Source of the DNA: an uncultured Tenacibaculum sp.
Lineage (GTDB): Bacteria; Bacteroidota; Bacteroidia; Flavobacteriales; Flavobacteriaceae
Length of the DNA stretch: 64,000 bases
Direction of reading: 5' to 3'
NCBI GenBank assembly: GCA_947504185.1
Contig: CANNGJ010000002.1
Location: forward strand, 1 to 64,000
The stretch's first letter is position 1; every line of letters begins with the position of its first letter. The notes under the pieces are model-generated. The model made no database searches. It had not been told where the DNA came from and was given only the letters and a program-made list of their open reading frames with translations. A program made the position numbers and the translations under genes. Positions 54,262 to 62,198 of the stretch are shown here, one piece after another.

Positions 54262-55048
54262 CACTTAATTTACGAATCATTTTTGATAATATTTTTGGAA
54301 AGAAACGTTTAGCATAAACCCCTAGTTTTTCTTTTGCTCCTGCTATATAAACTTCTTCTCGTTTATTTTTAATTGCTTTTATCATCAATTTAGCAAACCT
54401 ATCAGGATGAATTCCATTAGCAGTTGCAGTGTCCATTAAATTTTGCGGACTACCATCACCAGTTAAAGCATTTTTAGACACATTGGTAGTCACAAATCCA
54501 GGGCAAACTAAAGTAACTGCTATATTATCTTTAAAATGTTCAGCTCTTAAACTATCAAAAAAACCATGCAATGCATGTTTTGTTGCTGCATATGTTGATC
54601 GCAAAGGAGTTCCTATTTTACCAACAATACTTGTGGTCACCACAAAATGCCCCTTTTTTTGTTCAATAAAATGAGGTAATAATGCTTTAGTTAAAGCAAC
54701 AGTACCTAAATAATTAATATCCATCAAGCGTTTATCAACTGAAATATTAGTGTCTTTAACTAATGATCGTTGACTAATACCTCCGTTATTTACTAAAAAA
54801 TCAATCTTACCAAAACAAGAAATAGCTTCTTTTACTTTAGTATCCAAATTCAAATAATCTTCTAAATCAACTGGTAAAACTTTAATATTTGAAGAGTTTT
54901 TGCAGTTTTTTTTCACTTCTTCTAAAGCATCTTTATTTCTAGATGACAAAATTAAGTCTGTATCTTCATTAGATAAGGCTATTGCTAAAGATTTTCCAAT
55001 TCCTGACGAGGCTCCCGTAATCCAAAACACTTTATTTTTAAAGCTCAT
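54254..55048 (-). CDS. SDR family NAD(P)-dependent oxidoreductase
   Basis: This 264-residue Rossmann-fold enzyme has the cofactor motif TGASSGIG (11-18), VNNGG, and the catalytic set with STYAATKHAL (Tyr about 152, Lys 156). It resembles the DHRS7-like/DltE class of classical SDRs that act on lipids or alcohols. The substrate cannot be read. Its end overlaps the convergent gene at 53905. Confidence 0.92.
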   Translation of the reverse strand: MSFKNKVFWITGASSGIGKSLAIALSNEDTDLILSSRNKDALEEVKKNCKNSSNIKVLPVDLEDYLNLDTKVKEAISCFGKIDFLVNNGGISQRSLVKDTNISVDKRLMDINYLGTVALTKALLPHFIEQKKGHFVVTTSIVGKIGTPLRSTYAATKHALHGFFDSLRAEHFKDNIAVTLVCPGFVTTNVSKNALTGDGSPQNLMDTATANGIHPDRFAKLMIKAIKNKREEVYIAGAKEKLGVYAKRFFPKILSKMIRKLSVT

Positions 55049-55171
55049 TTTAATCTATATTGTATAAAACGCTTCTAAAATAAGTAAGAAAAAATAAAAA
55101 TGGTACACTTCTTGGAAAGAAGTTAGCAAATGACTAGTTTTAAAACCTTAATAACAACCCTTTAAATTATA

Positions 55172-56542
55172 ATGATGAAAAAATTACTAGCGCTATTAAT
55201 CTTTGCTACATCAATTGCTAACGCTCAATATACAGTTAAAGGAACAATGACTCCTCCAGAAAAAGACAACTGGGTAATTCTATACAAAATAGAAGGAGCT
55301 AAACAAAAATTTGTTACCAATACAACTATTCAATTAGATACTATTGCTGTTGGTGCAGCAACTCAAGTATTAGGTAAATTTAAATTTGACTTGCCTGCTA
55401 CAACTAAACCTGGAGCCTATAGAGCTACTTATAGAAATAAAGGTGCTGGATTTGTTGATTTTTATTTCAATAAAGAAAATGTCGAATTTATTTTCAATCC
55501 TAAATACCCTGAGCAATCAGTTGTTTTTACATCTTCTAGAGAGAATAAATTATACAATCAATATTTAGAAGCATACGCTTTAGTACAAAATAAAGTTGAC
55601 GAAAATCAATTAGCTTATATTAAAGATGGTAATAAAGATGCTAAAAAAGCTTATAAAAAAGAGTTGAAAAAACTGGAAGAAGTCCAAGAGATTTATGAAA
55701 ACAAATCTGAAGGAATGTTAGTTAACAACTTCATTAAAGCTTCACAACGTTACAATTCATCAAGTCCTCTTGAAGATATGCAAGGGTATTTAACAGCTAC
55801 GGTAGATAATTTCTTTAAAAATATTGATTTTAAAAGCGATGCTTTATATAATTCTTCTTTTTTAATTGATCGAATTACTGATTATGTTTTCTATTTAAAT
55901 TATTCAGAAGATAAATCGTTACAACAAGAGTTATTAAAAGAATCTATTACTAAAGTAATGAATAAGATTCCTGGAAATAAATTAAAGTCTGCTGCTGTAG
56001 AATTTTTAATAACTACACTTACCGACAAAAGAAATGGAGAAGCTGTAGATTGGTTATTCGCAAACTATTACGATAAGTTGCCATCGCAAGATGCTGAGTT
56101 TAAAAAAGAAAAATTAGATTTATTAAGAGCTACTATAGGAAGAACAGCTCCTGATTTTTCATGGAAAGAAGAGGGTGCTGATTATAAATTATCAACTTTA
56201 AACGACGGTGATAAATATTTATTAATATTTTGGAGTACTGGTTGCCCTCACTGTGTTAAAGAAATACCTGTACTACACAAGTTTATGCAAAATCATAAAA
56301 ATGCATCAGTAATTTCTTTTGGTATTGAGAATGACAATTTAGATTGGACAGAGTTTGTAAAAAACTTACCTAATTGGCATAATGCAATGGGAACACACCC
56401 GGATTATAAGTGGGATAATGAAACTGTTAGAGCATATCAATTATTAGCGACTCCTTCTTATTTTGTATTAGATAAAAACAAAAAAATAATCGCAATGCCA
56501 GAAGGTATTGAAGATGTTGAAGCATATTTTAGTAAACACTAA
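55172..56542 (+). CDS. TlpA-like thioredoxin protein with large N-terminal domain
   Basis: This 456-residue secreted protein has a signal peptide (ending IANAQ, about residue 19). A large N-terminal region (20-320) combines a DUF4369-like beta part and helices, and a C-terminal thioredoxin fold has active site FWSTGCPHCVKEIP (about residues 352-365, CPHC). The CPHC site is that of oxidising DsbA-type enzymes, while CNPC occurs in the paralogue at 16802. It is periplasmic. A terminator follows. Confidence 0.85.
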   Translation: MMKKLLALLIFATSIANAQYTVKGTMTPPEKDNWVILYKIEGAKQKFVTNTTIQLDTIAVGAATQVLGKFKFDLPATTKPGAYRATYRNKGAGFVDFYFNKENVEFIFNPKYPEQSVVFTSSRENKLYNQYLEAYALVQNKVDENQLAYIKDGNKDAKKAYKKELKKLEEVQEIYENKSEGMLVNNFIKASQRYNSSSPLEDMQGYLTATVDNFFKNIDFKSDALYNSSFLIDRITDYVFYLNYSEDKSLQQELLKESITKVMNKIPGNKLKSAAVEFLITTLTDKRNGEAVDWLFANYYDKLPSQDAEFKKEKLDLLRATIGRTAPDFSWKEEGADYKLSTLNDGDKYLLIFWSTGCPHCVKEIPVLHKFMQNHKNASVISFGIENDNLDWTEFVKNLPNWHNAMGTHPDYKWDNETVRAYQLLATPSYFVLDKNKKIIAMPEGIEDVEAYFSKH

Positions 56543-56562
56543 ATTCTTTAAAATAATAAAAC

Positions 56563-56595
56563 AAACCCCGGTAATCTTAAATTATCGGGGTTTTT
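56563..56595 (+). terminator. Intrinsic terminator after the CPHC thioredoxin gene
   Basis: AAACCCCG and CGGGGTTT pair, extended by an inner TAAT/ATTA pair and followed by a T-tract. It lies about 20 bases behind the stop codon. Confidence 0.88.
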
Positions 56596-56602
56596 AAAAT
56601 AT

Positions 56603-57097
56603 ATGAAATACATTTTATTCTTTATTTGTGCTTTATTTTTAAACACCCTTATATTTTCTCAAGAAAATTATAAGGTCGGAGATACTGTACCAAAATTTAA
56701 ATTATGGCTTACCAATGGTGATCGATTAACAGAGAATGATATTAAAAATAAAGTAGTTGTATTTAAGTTTTGGTTTACTTCTTGTTTACCTTGTAGAATT
56801 GATATCCCGGAATTAAATAAGTTAGTTAAAGAATATAAGGATAATAAAAATGTTCTATTTATAGCTCCAGCTTTAGATAGAAAAGGTGCTATCGATCGAT
56901 TTTTACATTACACGCCTTTTAAATTTAAAATAGCGTATTCTGCTATGGATGTAAGCCAGAGTTTTAATAAAAGACAAGCATACCCTTTCTACTATATTAC
57001 TGATAAAAATGGGAAGTTTCTTTATGTAGACAAACCTGATGAGAAGTCTCAAATTATGAGCATAAAGAAAGTAATTAAAGAAGCTTTAAAAGAATAA
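56603..57097 (+). CDS. Secreted TlpA/ResA-like thioredoxin
   Basis: This 164-residue protein has a signal peptide (ending IFSQ, about 19), then the classical TlpA lead VGDTVPKFKLWLTNGD and active site WFTSCLPCRIDIPEL (about residues 57-71, CLPC). It is a single thioredoxin domain. It stands 8 bases behind the terminator of its larger neighbour, so it may have little transcription of its own or depend on read-through. It overlaps the convergent yraN by 12 bases. Confidence 0.87.
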   Translation: MKYILFFICALFLNTLIFSQENYKVGDTVPKFKLWLTNGDRLTENDIKNKVVVFKFWFTSCLPCRIDIPELNKLVKEYKDNKNVLFIAPALDRKGAIDRFLHYTPFKFKIAYSAMDVSQSFNKRQAYPFYYITDKNGKFLYVDKPDEKSQIMSIKKVIKEALKE

Positions 57098-57433
57098 AAA
57101 AGCGTCTTTTATATGATTCATATTAAATCCTTTTTTTTCTTTCGTAATTGCGATGATATCAAATCGGACATCAATGTCTAATTTTTTTTCTACCACATAA
57201 TTATCGATTGCTAAAACTAATAACTTTATTTTCTTCGGATTCACAAAATCTTGCGGGTTACCAAACTCATTAGAAGAACGCGTTTTTACCTCAACAGCAA
57301 TTAATAAACCTTCTTTTTTAGCAATAATATCTACTTCAGCTTTTTGAAATCGATAATTTCTTTCAATTATAAAATATCCTTTATCAAGTAAATAATCAAC
57401 AGCTAATTGTTCTCCTTTTTTTACCAAGTTCAT
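57086..57433 (-). CDS. yraN: YraN family putative endonuclease
   Basis: This 115-residue protein shows the YraN/UPF0102 pattern: KGEQLAVDYLLDKGYFIIER, then the PD-(D/E)XK core with E, D and EVKTR (QKAEVDIIAKKEGLLIAVEV). It resembles Holliday-junction resolvase-like nucleases, but the real function is unknown. It follows the LD-carboxypeptidase gene by 12 bases on the same strand. Confidence 0.9.
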   Translation of the reverse strand: MNLVKKGEQLAVDYLLDKGYFIIERNYRFQKAEVDIIAKKEGLLIAVEVKTRSSNEFGNPQDFVNPKKIKLLVLAIDNYVVEKKLDIDVRFDIIAITKEKKGFNMNHIKDAFLFF

Positions 57434-57445
57434 TATGTTGAGCCA

Positions 57446-58429
57446 TTATTTAAATTCAACTTCAGATTTATCCTTATTAATAGATAATTGAACATTCCTT
57501 CCCATTATCAAAGCTCTATTATCTGGTTCGTGACCTGCAGGAAAATTAAATAACACAGGAATATCATCAGGTACAATATCTAAAACTAGTTGCTCAATCG
57601 AACTTCCCCAAGGAGTTGTGTTCTTTTTAACTTTAGTCATATCACCAATAATTACTCCTTTTATTTTTGTGAAATAACCAGCACGTTTAAGAGATTGTAA
57701 CATTCTATCAATAGAATATTTATACTCTCCTATTTCTTCAATAAACAAAATTTTACCATTAGTTGATATTTGACTATCTGAACCTAACATAGAAGCCAAA
57801 ATTGCAATATTACCTCCTACTAGTTGCCCAGTTACTTCTCCTTCTCTATTGTACTTCGAAGATTCAATAATATACTTCAATTGCTCACCAAACAATGCTT
57901 TTCGTAAAGTCTCAATTGTCTCAGGAATGTCTTCGGGTTTATCTTGCATGCTAGTTCCCATCATTCCATGAATAGTTTCTACACCTAGATTATGAATATG
58001 ATTGTGAAATGCTGTAATATCAGAATAACCAATTATCCATTTCGGATTTTCCTTAAACTTTGTAAAATCTAATTTATCTAAAATTCTTACCGAACCATAC
58101 CCACCACGAGCAGACCAGATTGCTTTGATATTTGGGTTATCTAAAGCATCTTGAAAATCTTGACAACGTTCTGCATCGGTACCTGCAAAATGATGATTTT
58201 GATTAAATATATGCTTCCCGTAAACAACTTTTAACCCCCAGCTTTCAGCTAAAGCTTTCGCCTTATTAATAATATATTTTCTGTTCTTTAAAATACCAGC
58301 AGGAGCCACAATTGCAATGGTATCTCCTTTTTGTAAATAAGGTGGCGTTGTTAATTTCATAGATTGTGTTTGCGAATAAACTGATGAAATCATCAGCATA
58401 AAAAATAATACAATTACTTTTTTTATCAT
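57446..58429 (-). CDS. LD-carboxypeptidase (peptidase S66)
   Basis: This protein of about 327 residues begins with a signal peptide (IKKVIVLFFMLMISSVYSQ) and has the S66 pattern GDTIAIVAPAG, WSARGGYGSVRIL, GYSDITAFHNH (catalytic Ser) and LVGGNIAILASMLGS. It trims tetrapeptides of recycled peptidoglycan. The frame is open further to 58552, but the ATG at 58429 was chosen because it starts a signal peptide and lies behind a perfect -7 box (58469-58476). Confidence 0.92.
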   Translation of the reverse strand: MIKKVIVLFFMLMISSVYSQTQSMKLTTPPYLQKGDTIAIVAPAGILKNRKYIINKAKALAESWGLKVVYGKHIFNQNHHFAGTDAERCQDFQDALDNPNIKAIWSARGGYGSVRILDKLDFTKFKENPKWIIGYSDITAFHNHIHNLGVETIHGMMGTSMQDKPEDIPETIETLRKALFGEQLKYIIESSKYNREGEVTGQLVGGNIAILASMLGSDSQISTNGKILFIEEIGEYKYSIDRMLQSLKRAGYFTKIKGVIIGDMTKVKKNTTPWGSSIEQLVLDIVPDDIPVLFNFPAGHEPDNRALIMGRNVQLSINKDKSEVEFK

Positions 58430-58468
58430 AATCAATTTATTTCTTGATTCAAAAAATTCAAACTCTAT

Positions 58469-58476
58469 CAAATGTA
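58469..58476 (-). promoter_or_regulatory. -7 promoter box of the LD-carboxypeptidase gene
   Basis: The minus strand reads TACATTTG, a perfect TAnnTTTG, about 40 bases before the ATG at 58429. It lies inside the longer open frame and so supports the shorter gene. Confidence 0.55.
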
Positions 58477-58511
58477 CCCAATTTATAACACTATAAAAAA
58501 TTGCTTTTTCG

Positions 58512-58519
58512 TACTTTTG
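58512..58519 (+). promoter_or_regulatory. -7 promoter box of metG
   Basis: TACTTTTG followed by CA is a perfect TAnnTTTG, 23 bases before the metG start. Confidence 0.65.
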
Positions 58520-58542
58520 CACTTTAATTTTAGCAAATAAAA

Positions 58543-60597
58543 ATGAGTACACCTAAAAGATATACAATTACAGCTGCATTACCTTATACTAACGGACCCA
58601 TTCATATTGGTCATTTAGCTGGGGTATATGTTCCTGGAGATATTTACGCACGTTATTTACGTCAACGAGGAAAAGATGTAATTTACATTTGTGGTTCAGA
58701 TGAACACGGAGTTGCAATACCAATGCGTGCAAAAAAAGAAGGTGTTACTCCACAAGATATTATTGATAAATACCACGGAATTATAAAAAAATCATTTGTT
58801 GATTTTGGTATTTCTTTTGATAATTACTCACGCACTTCATCAGAAATTCATCATAAAACAGCTTCAGGTTTTTTTACTAAGTTATATAACGACGGTGAGT
58901 TTATCGAAGAAGTTACCGAGCAGTTATATGACGCAGAAGCTAATCAATATTTAGCGGATCGTTTTGTAATTGGTACTTGTCCGAAATGTGGAAACGAAGA
59001 AAGTTATGGTGATCAATGTGAAAACTGTGGAACAAGTCATAACGCTACAGATTTAATTAATCCTAAATCGGCAATTACTGGAAATGTTCCAACTTTAAAA
59101 GAAACGAAACACTGGTTTTTACCTTTAGATAAGCACGAGGCTTTTTTACGTGAATGGATTGTTGAAGGTCATAAACACGATTGGAAACCTAATGTCCTTG
59201 GTCAATGTAAATCGTGGATTGACGATGGTTTACGCCCTCGTGCAGTAACTCGTGATTTAGATTGGGGAATTCCAGTTCCTGTAGAAGGTGCAGACGGAAA
59301 AGTTTTATATGTTTGGTTTGATGCTCCTATTGGTTATATTTCTGCTACCAAAGAATGGGCAGCTCGTGAAGGAAAGAACTGGGAAGACTACTGGAAAAAA
59401 GACGACACAAAATTAGTCCACTTTATTGGTAAGGATAATATTGTATTTCACTGTTTGATTTTCCCATCAATGTTAAAAGCACATGGTGATTATATTTTAC
59501 CAGATAACGTACCAGCAAACGAGTTTTTAAATTTAGAAGGAAATAAATTATCTACTTCTAGAAATTGGGCAGTTTGGTTACATGAATATTTAGAAGATTT
59601 TCCTGATCAACAAGATGTATTGCGTTATACCTTAACAGCAAATGCACCAGAAAGTAAAGACAACGATTTTACTTGGAAAGATTTTCAAACCAAAAACAAT
59701 AGTGAGTTAGTTGCTATTTTTGGAAACTTTATAAACCGTGTGGTTGTTTTAACAAACAAATATTACGACGGACAAGTTCCTGTAGCTGGAGATTTATCAG
59801 AAATTGATGAAGAAACTTTAGAGAGTTTAAAACAATTTCCAGATACAATTGCAAAATCTATTGAGCGCTATCGTTTTAGAGAGGCCTCTCAGGAATTGAT
59901 GAACTTAGCTCGTTTAGGAAATAAATATTTAGCTGATGAAGAGCCTTGGAAAGTAATTAAGGTTGATGAAGAGCGTACAAAAACAATTATGAATGTAGCA
60001 TTGCAAATTGCTACTGCATTAGCGGTGTTGTCTGAGCCTTTTTTACCATTTACATCTACCAAGTTAAAGTCAATTTTAAATATTGATGCTGATTTATCTT
60101 GGGAAGATGTTGCTAAAAAAGATGTTTTAATTTCTGATAACCATCAAATTAATAAAGCTGAATTATTATTCTCTAAGATAGAAGACAAAGCTATAGAAGC
60201 TCAATTAGCAAAGCTGGAAGCTACAAAACTAGCTAACGAAGCTGCTAATAAAGTAATAGAACCTCAAAAAGACACGATTGAATTTGACGATTTCACCAAA
60301 TTAGATATCCGTGTAGGTACTATTTTAGAAGCAGAAAAGGTTGCCAAAACAAAAAAGCTATTAAAGCTTACAGTCGATGTAGGTCTTGATAAAAGAACGA
60401 TTGTTTCTGGTATTGCTGAAAGCTTTAAGCCAGAAGACATTATTGGTCAACAAGTATCAGTAGTTTGTAATTTAGCTCCTCGTAAATTAAAAGGAATAGA
60501 AAGTCAAGGAATGATTTTAATGACAGATACTCCTGATGGAAAATTAGCCTTTGTACAACCTTCAACTGAGGTTAACAATGGGGAGTTTATTTCATAG
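58543..60597 (+). CDS. metG: Methionyl-tRNA synthetase
   Basis: This 684-residue enzyme has the HIGH-type motif PIHIGHLAG (21-24) and the KMSKS-type motif NKLSTSRNW (about 335). A four-Cys zinc knuckle (CPKC and CENC, about 146-161) and a C-terminal EMAP/tRNA-binding domain ([18 protein letters not shown], about 585-684) are also present. Full length, with all catalytic features present, it charges initiator and elongator tRNA-Met. It has its own promoter. Confidence 0.98.
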   Translation: MSTPKRYTITAALPYTNGPIHIGHLAGVYVPGDIYARYLRQRGKDVIYICGSDEHGVAIPMRAKKEGVTPQDIIDKYHGIIKKSFVDFGISFDNYSRTSSEIHHKTASGFFTKLYNDGEFIEEVTEQLYDAEANQYLADRFVIGTCPKCGNEESYGDQCENCGTSHNATDLINPKSAITGNVPTLKETKHWFLPLDKHEAFLREWIVEGHKHDWKPNVLGQCKSWIDDGLRPRAVTRDLDWGIPVPVEGADGKVLYVWFDAPIGYISATKEWAAREGKNWEDYWKKDDTKLVHFIGKDNIVFHCLIFPSMLKAHGDYILPDNVPANEFLNLEGNKLSTSRNWAVWLHEYLEDFPDQQDVLRYTLTANAPESKDNDFTWKDFQTKNNSELVAIFGNFINRVVVLTNKYYDGQVPVAGDLSEIDEETLESLKQFPDTIAKSIERYRFREASQELMNLARLGNKYLADEEPWKVIKVDEERTKTIMNVALQIATALAVLSEPFLPFTSTKLKSILNIDADLSWEDVAKKDVLISDNHQINKAELLFSKIEDKAIEAQLAKLEATKLANEAANKVIEPQKDTIEFDDFTKLDIRVGTILEAEKVAKTKKLLKLTVDVGLDKRTIVSGIAESFKPEDIIGQQVSVVCNLAPRKLKGIESQGMILMTDTPDGKLAFVQPSTEVNNGEFIS

Positions 60598-60609
60598 ATA
60601 AAAACAACA

Positions 60610-60675
60610 TTTTAGTATATTCGCAACCTCACTTTTTAGTGAGGTTTTTTTATAACTCAAAAAAGAAAATCTATG
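60610..60675 (+). repeat. Direct repeat copy 1: -7 box, hairpin, T-tract and start context
   Basis: TATATTCG (60616-60623, near -7 box) is followed by the hairpin AACCTCACT / AGTGAGGTT, a T-tract and AAAATCTATG. Nearly the same order and sequence occurs at 62138-62198. The first copy precedes the gene at 60673 and the second precedes tex. Confidence 0.6.
60625..60651 (+). terminator. Intrinsic terminator behind metG
   Basis: A 9-bp stem with a TTTT loop and a T-tract lies about 27 bases after the metG stop. It sits inside the repeated segment, just downstream of a promoter-like box. Confidence 0.8.
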
Positions 60676-62127
60676 AAAAAAAGTTGTTTAATTGTTCTAA
60701 CAATAGTATTAATCTCTAGTTCTTTATTTAGTCAAAATAAAATCACTGAATTTAAAAACTCTTTAAAGACTTCTACATCTGAAATAAAAGATGTTATTCC
60801 TATTGTAAACAATAATAATGGAGATATTGCTTATTTCATTGCTGATGCAAAAAATGTATATGCATATAAATTAAATAACCAATTTACTTTACAACATAAA
60901 TTATCGTCTGAAAAAAAAAGAAGAAAATTTAAAATATTAATTGGCTACAGCATCTCAGAAAATGGAAATTACACTGCCTATCTTACCAATAAAAATAAAA
61001 ATAAATTCTTAATGGTTAATTTTTCTTTTAAAGATAAGAAAACTACATCTAAAGAATTTAAATTAAATTATTCATCCGAAAAATTTATACAAACCGTTTC
61101 AATAAATAATAAATTTTACCTTCTTTCCACAAGAAGCGGAATTAATGGATTATTCCTTTATGAATTTGATAGTGATGGAAATATGAAAAAAAATAACATT
61201 GAAACTCTTCACCTAAGTTTTATTTCAAAATATGGAAAGAAAATAAAAGTAGGTGACCTTCTTACTCTAACTTACAATCAAAATGATATAACTAAAATAG
61301 ATGAAACTGTACCTAATGTTATTGAGATTGTAGCTGATCATAAGAAAATGTATATTAGAGATAATAATATTATATTTACTTTTGATAATAATAAGTCTTT
61401 AACACAAGCTTTAATTATTAACTTAAATACTTTAAAGGCTACTTCAAAAACGTTTACGAAACCATTATCTAAAACAAAAGACAGTAAAAAGAAAACAAAC
61501 TCTTTTATTTATAACGATCATATTTTTGTTCTTGCTTCCTCTAAAGAAGAATTAGTCTTAGATATAAACAATTATAATTCTGGTAAAATTCAAAAGAAGC
61601 TTTCTATTTTTAAAGATCAACCTATCACATTTAAAAACACACCAATAATTCAAGAAGGAGGTTTTTATAGTAATCGTAGGGAATTGGAAAAGACTAAAAA
61701 ATTTCTTCGGAAAATAAATGCTGGTAAAATAGGAGTGGCTGCAAGAAAAATCAACAAAAACTATCAAATAACTCTTGGAGGGTATACATTACAGCAAAGT
61801 GGAGGTATGATGATGGGAGGAATGGTTGGTGGAATGATAGGAGGTATTGCCGTAGCTTCTATTGGAAATGCTACTGTTTTTTTCAATCCAATACAGTTTT
61901 CATATAACGCTTCAATGAACACAAAATCTACAAGAATTGAGTGTTTATTTAACACAAACTTCCAACATATCAATGGCGAAATCGAAGAAAATGTCTTTGA
62001 TAAAATGAAAGAAAATGATTATTCCAAACCTATTGGTTTAACTGTTATAAAATACAAAGATTATTTTATAAAAGGTACTTATGACAAGAAAACAAAAATG
62101 TATATTTTAAAAAAGTATACAGATTAA
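60673..62127 (+). CDS. Secreted protein of unknown function with Gly/Met-rich patch
   Basis: This 484-residue protein has a signal peptide (ending SSLFSQ, about 20) and a long beta-rich, lysine-rich body that could be a propeller-like fold (repeating units such as YKLNNQFTLQHKL and GLFLYEFDSDGN). A short patch SGGMMMGGMVGGMIGGIAV (about 377-395) looks like a glycine-zipper hairpin that may insert into a membrane. No family recognised. It lies between metG and tex and is flanked by two copies of a promoter-hairpin segment. Confidence 0.65.
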   Translation: MKKSCLIVLTIVLISSSLFSQNKITEFKNSLKTSTSEIKDVIPIVNNNNGDIAYFIADAKNVYAYKLNNQFTLQHKLSSEKKRRKFKILIGYSISENGNYTAYLTNKNKNKFLMVNFSFKDKKTTSKEFKLNYSSEKFIQTVSINNKFYLLSTRSGINGLFLYEFDSDGNMKKNNIETLHLSFISKYGKKIKVGDLLTLTYNQNDITKIDETVPNVIEIVADHKKMYIRDNNIIFTFDNNKSLTQALIINLNTLKATSKTFTKPLSKTKDSKKKTNSFIYNDHIFVLASSKEELVLDINNYNSGKIQKKLSIFKDQPITFKNTPIIQEGGFYSNRRELEKTKKFLRKINAGKIGVAARKINKNYQITLGGYTLQQSGGMMMGGMVGGMIGGIAVASIGNATVFFNPIQFSYNASMNTKSTRIECLFNTNFQHINGEIEENVFDKMKENDYSKPIGLTVIKYKDYFIKGTYDKKTKMYILKKYTD

Positions 62128-62137
62128 AAAATAGAAT

Positions 62138-62198
62138 CTTTATTATATTCGTAACCTCACTTAAAAAGTGAGGTTTTTTATTTTAAAAAAAATCTATG
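62138..62198 (+). repeat. Direct repeat copy 2: -7 box, hairpin, T-tract and start context
   Basis: TATATTCG (62144-62151), hairpin AACCTCACTT / AAGTGAGGTT, T-tract and AAAATCTATG match copy 1 at 60610-60675 with few changes. It leads into tex. Confidence 0.6.
62153..62179 (+). terminator. Intrinsic terminator behind the gene at 60673
   Basis: A 10-bp stem (AACCTCACTT / AAGTGAGGTT) with a short A loop and T-tract stands about 25 bases behind the stop codon. It is the same hairpin as behind metG. Confidence 0.82.

Noticed and set aside
58430..58552. N-terminal extension of the LD-carboxypeptidase
   Set aside because: The extension overlaps two promoter boxes and the metG start, and removes the signal peptide from the N-terminus.
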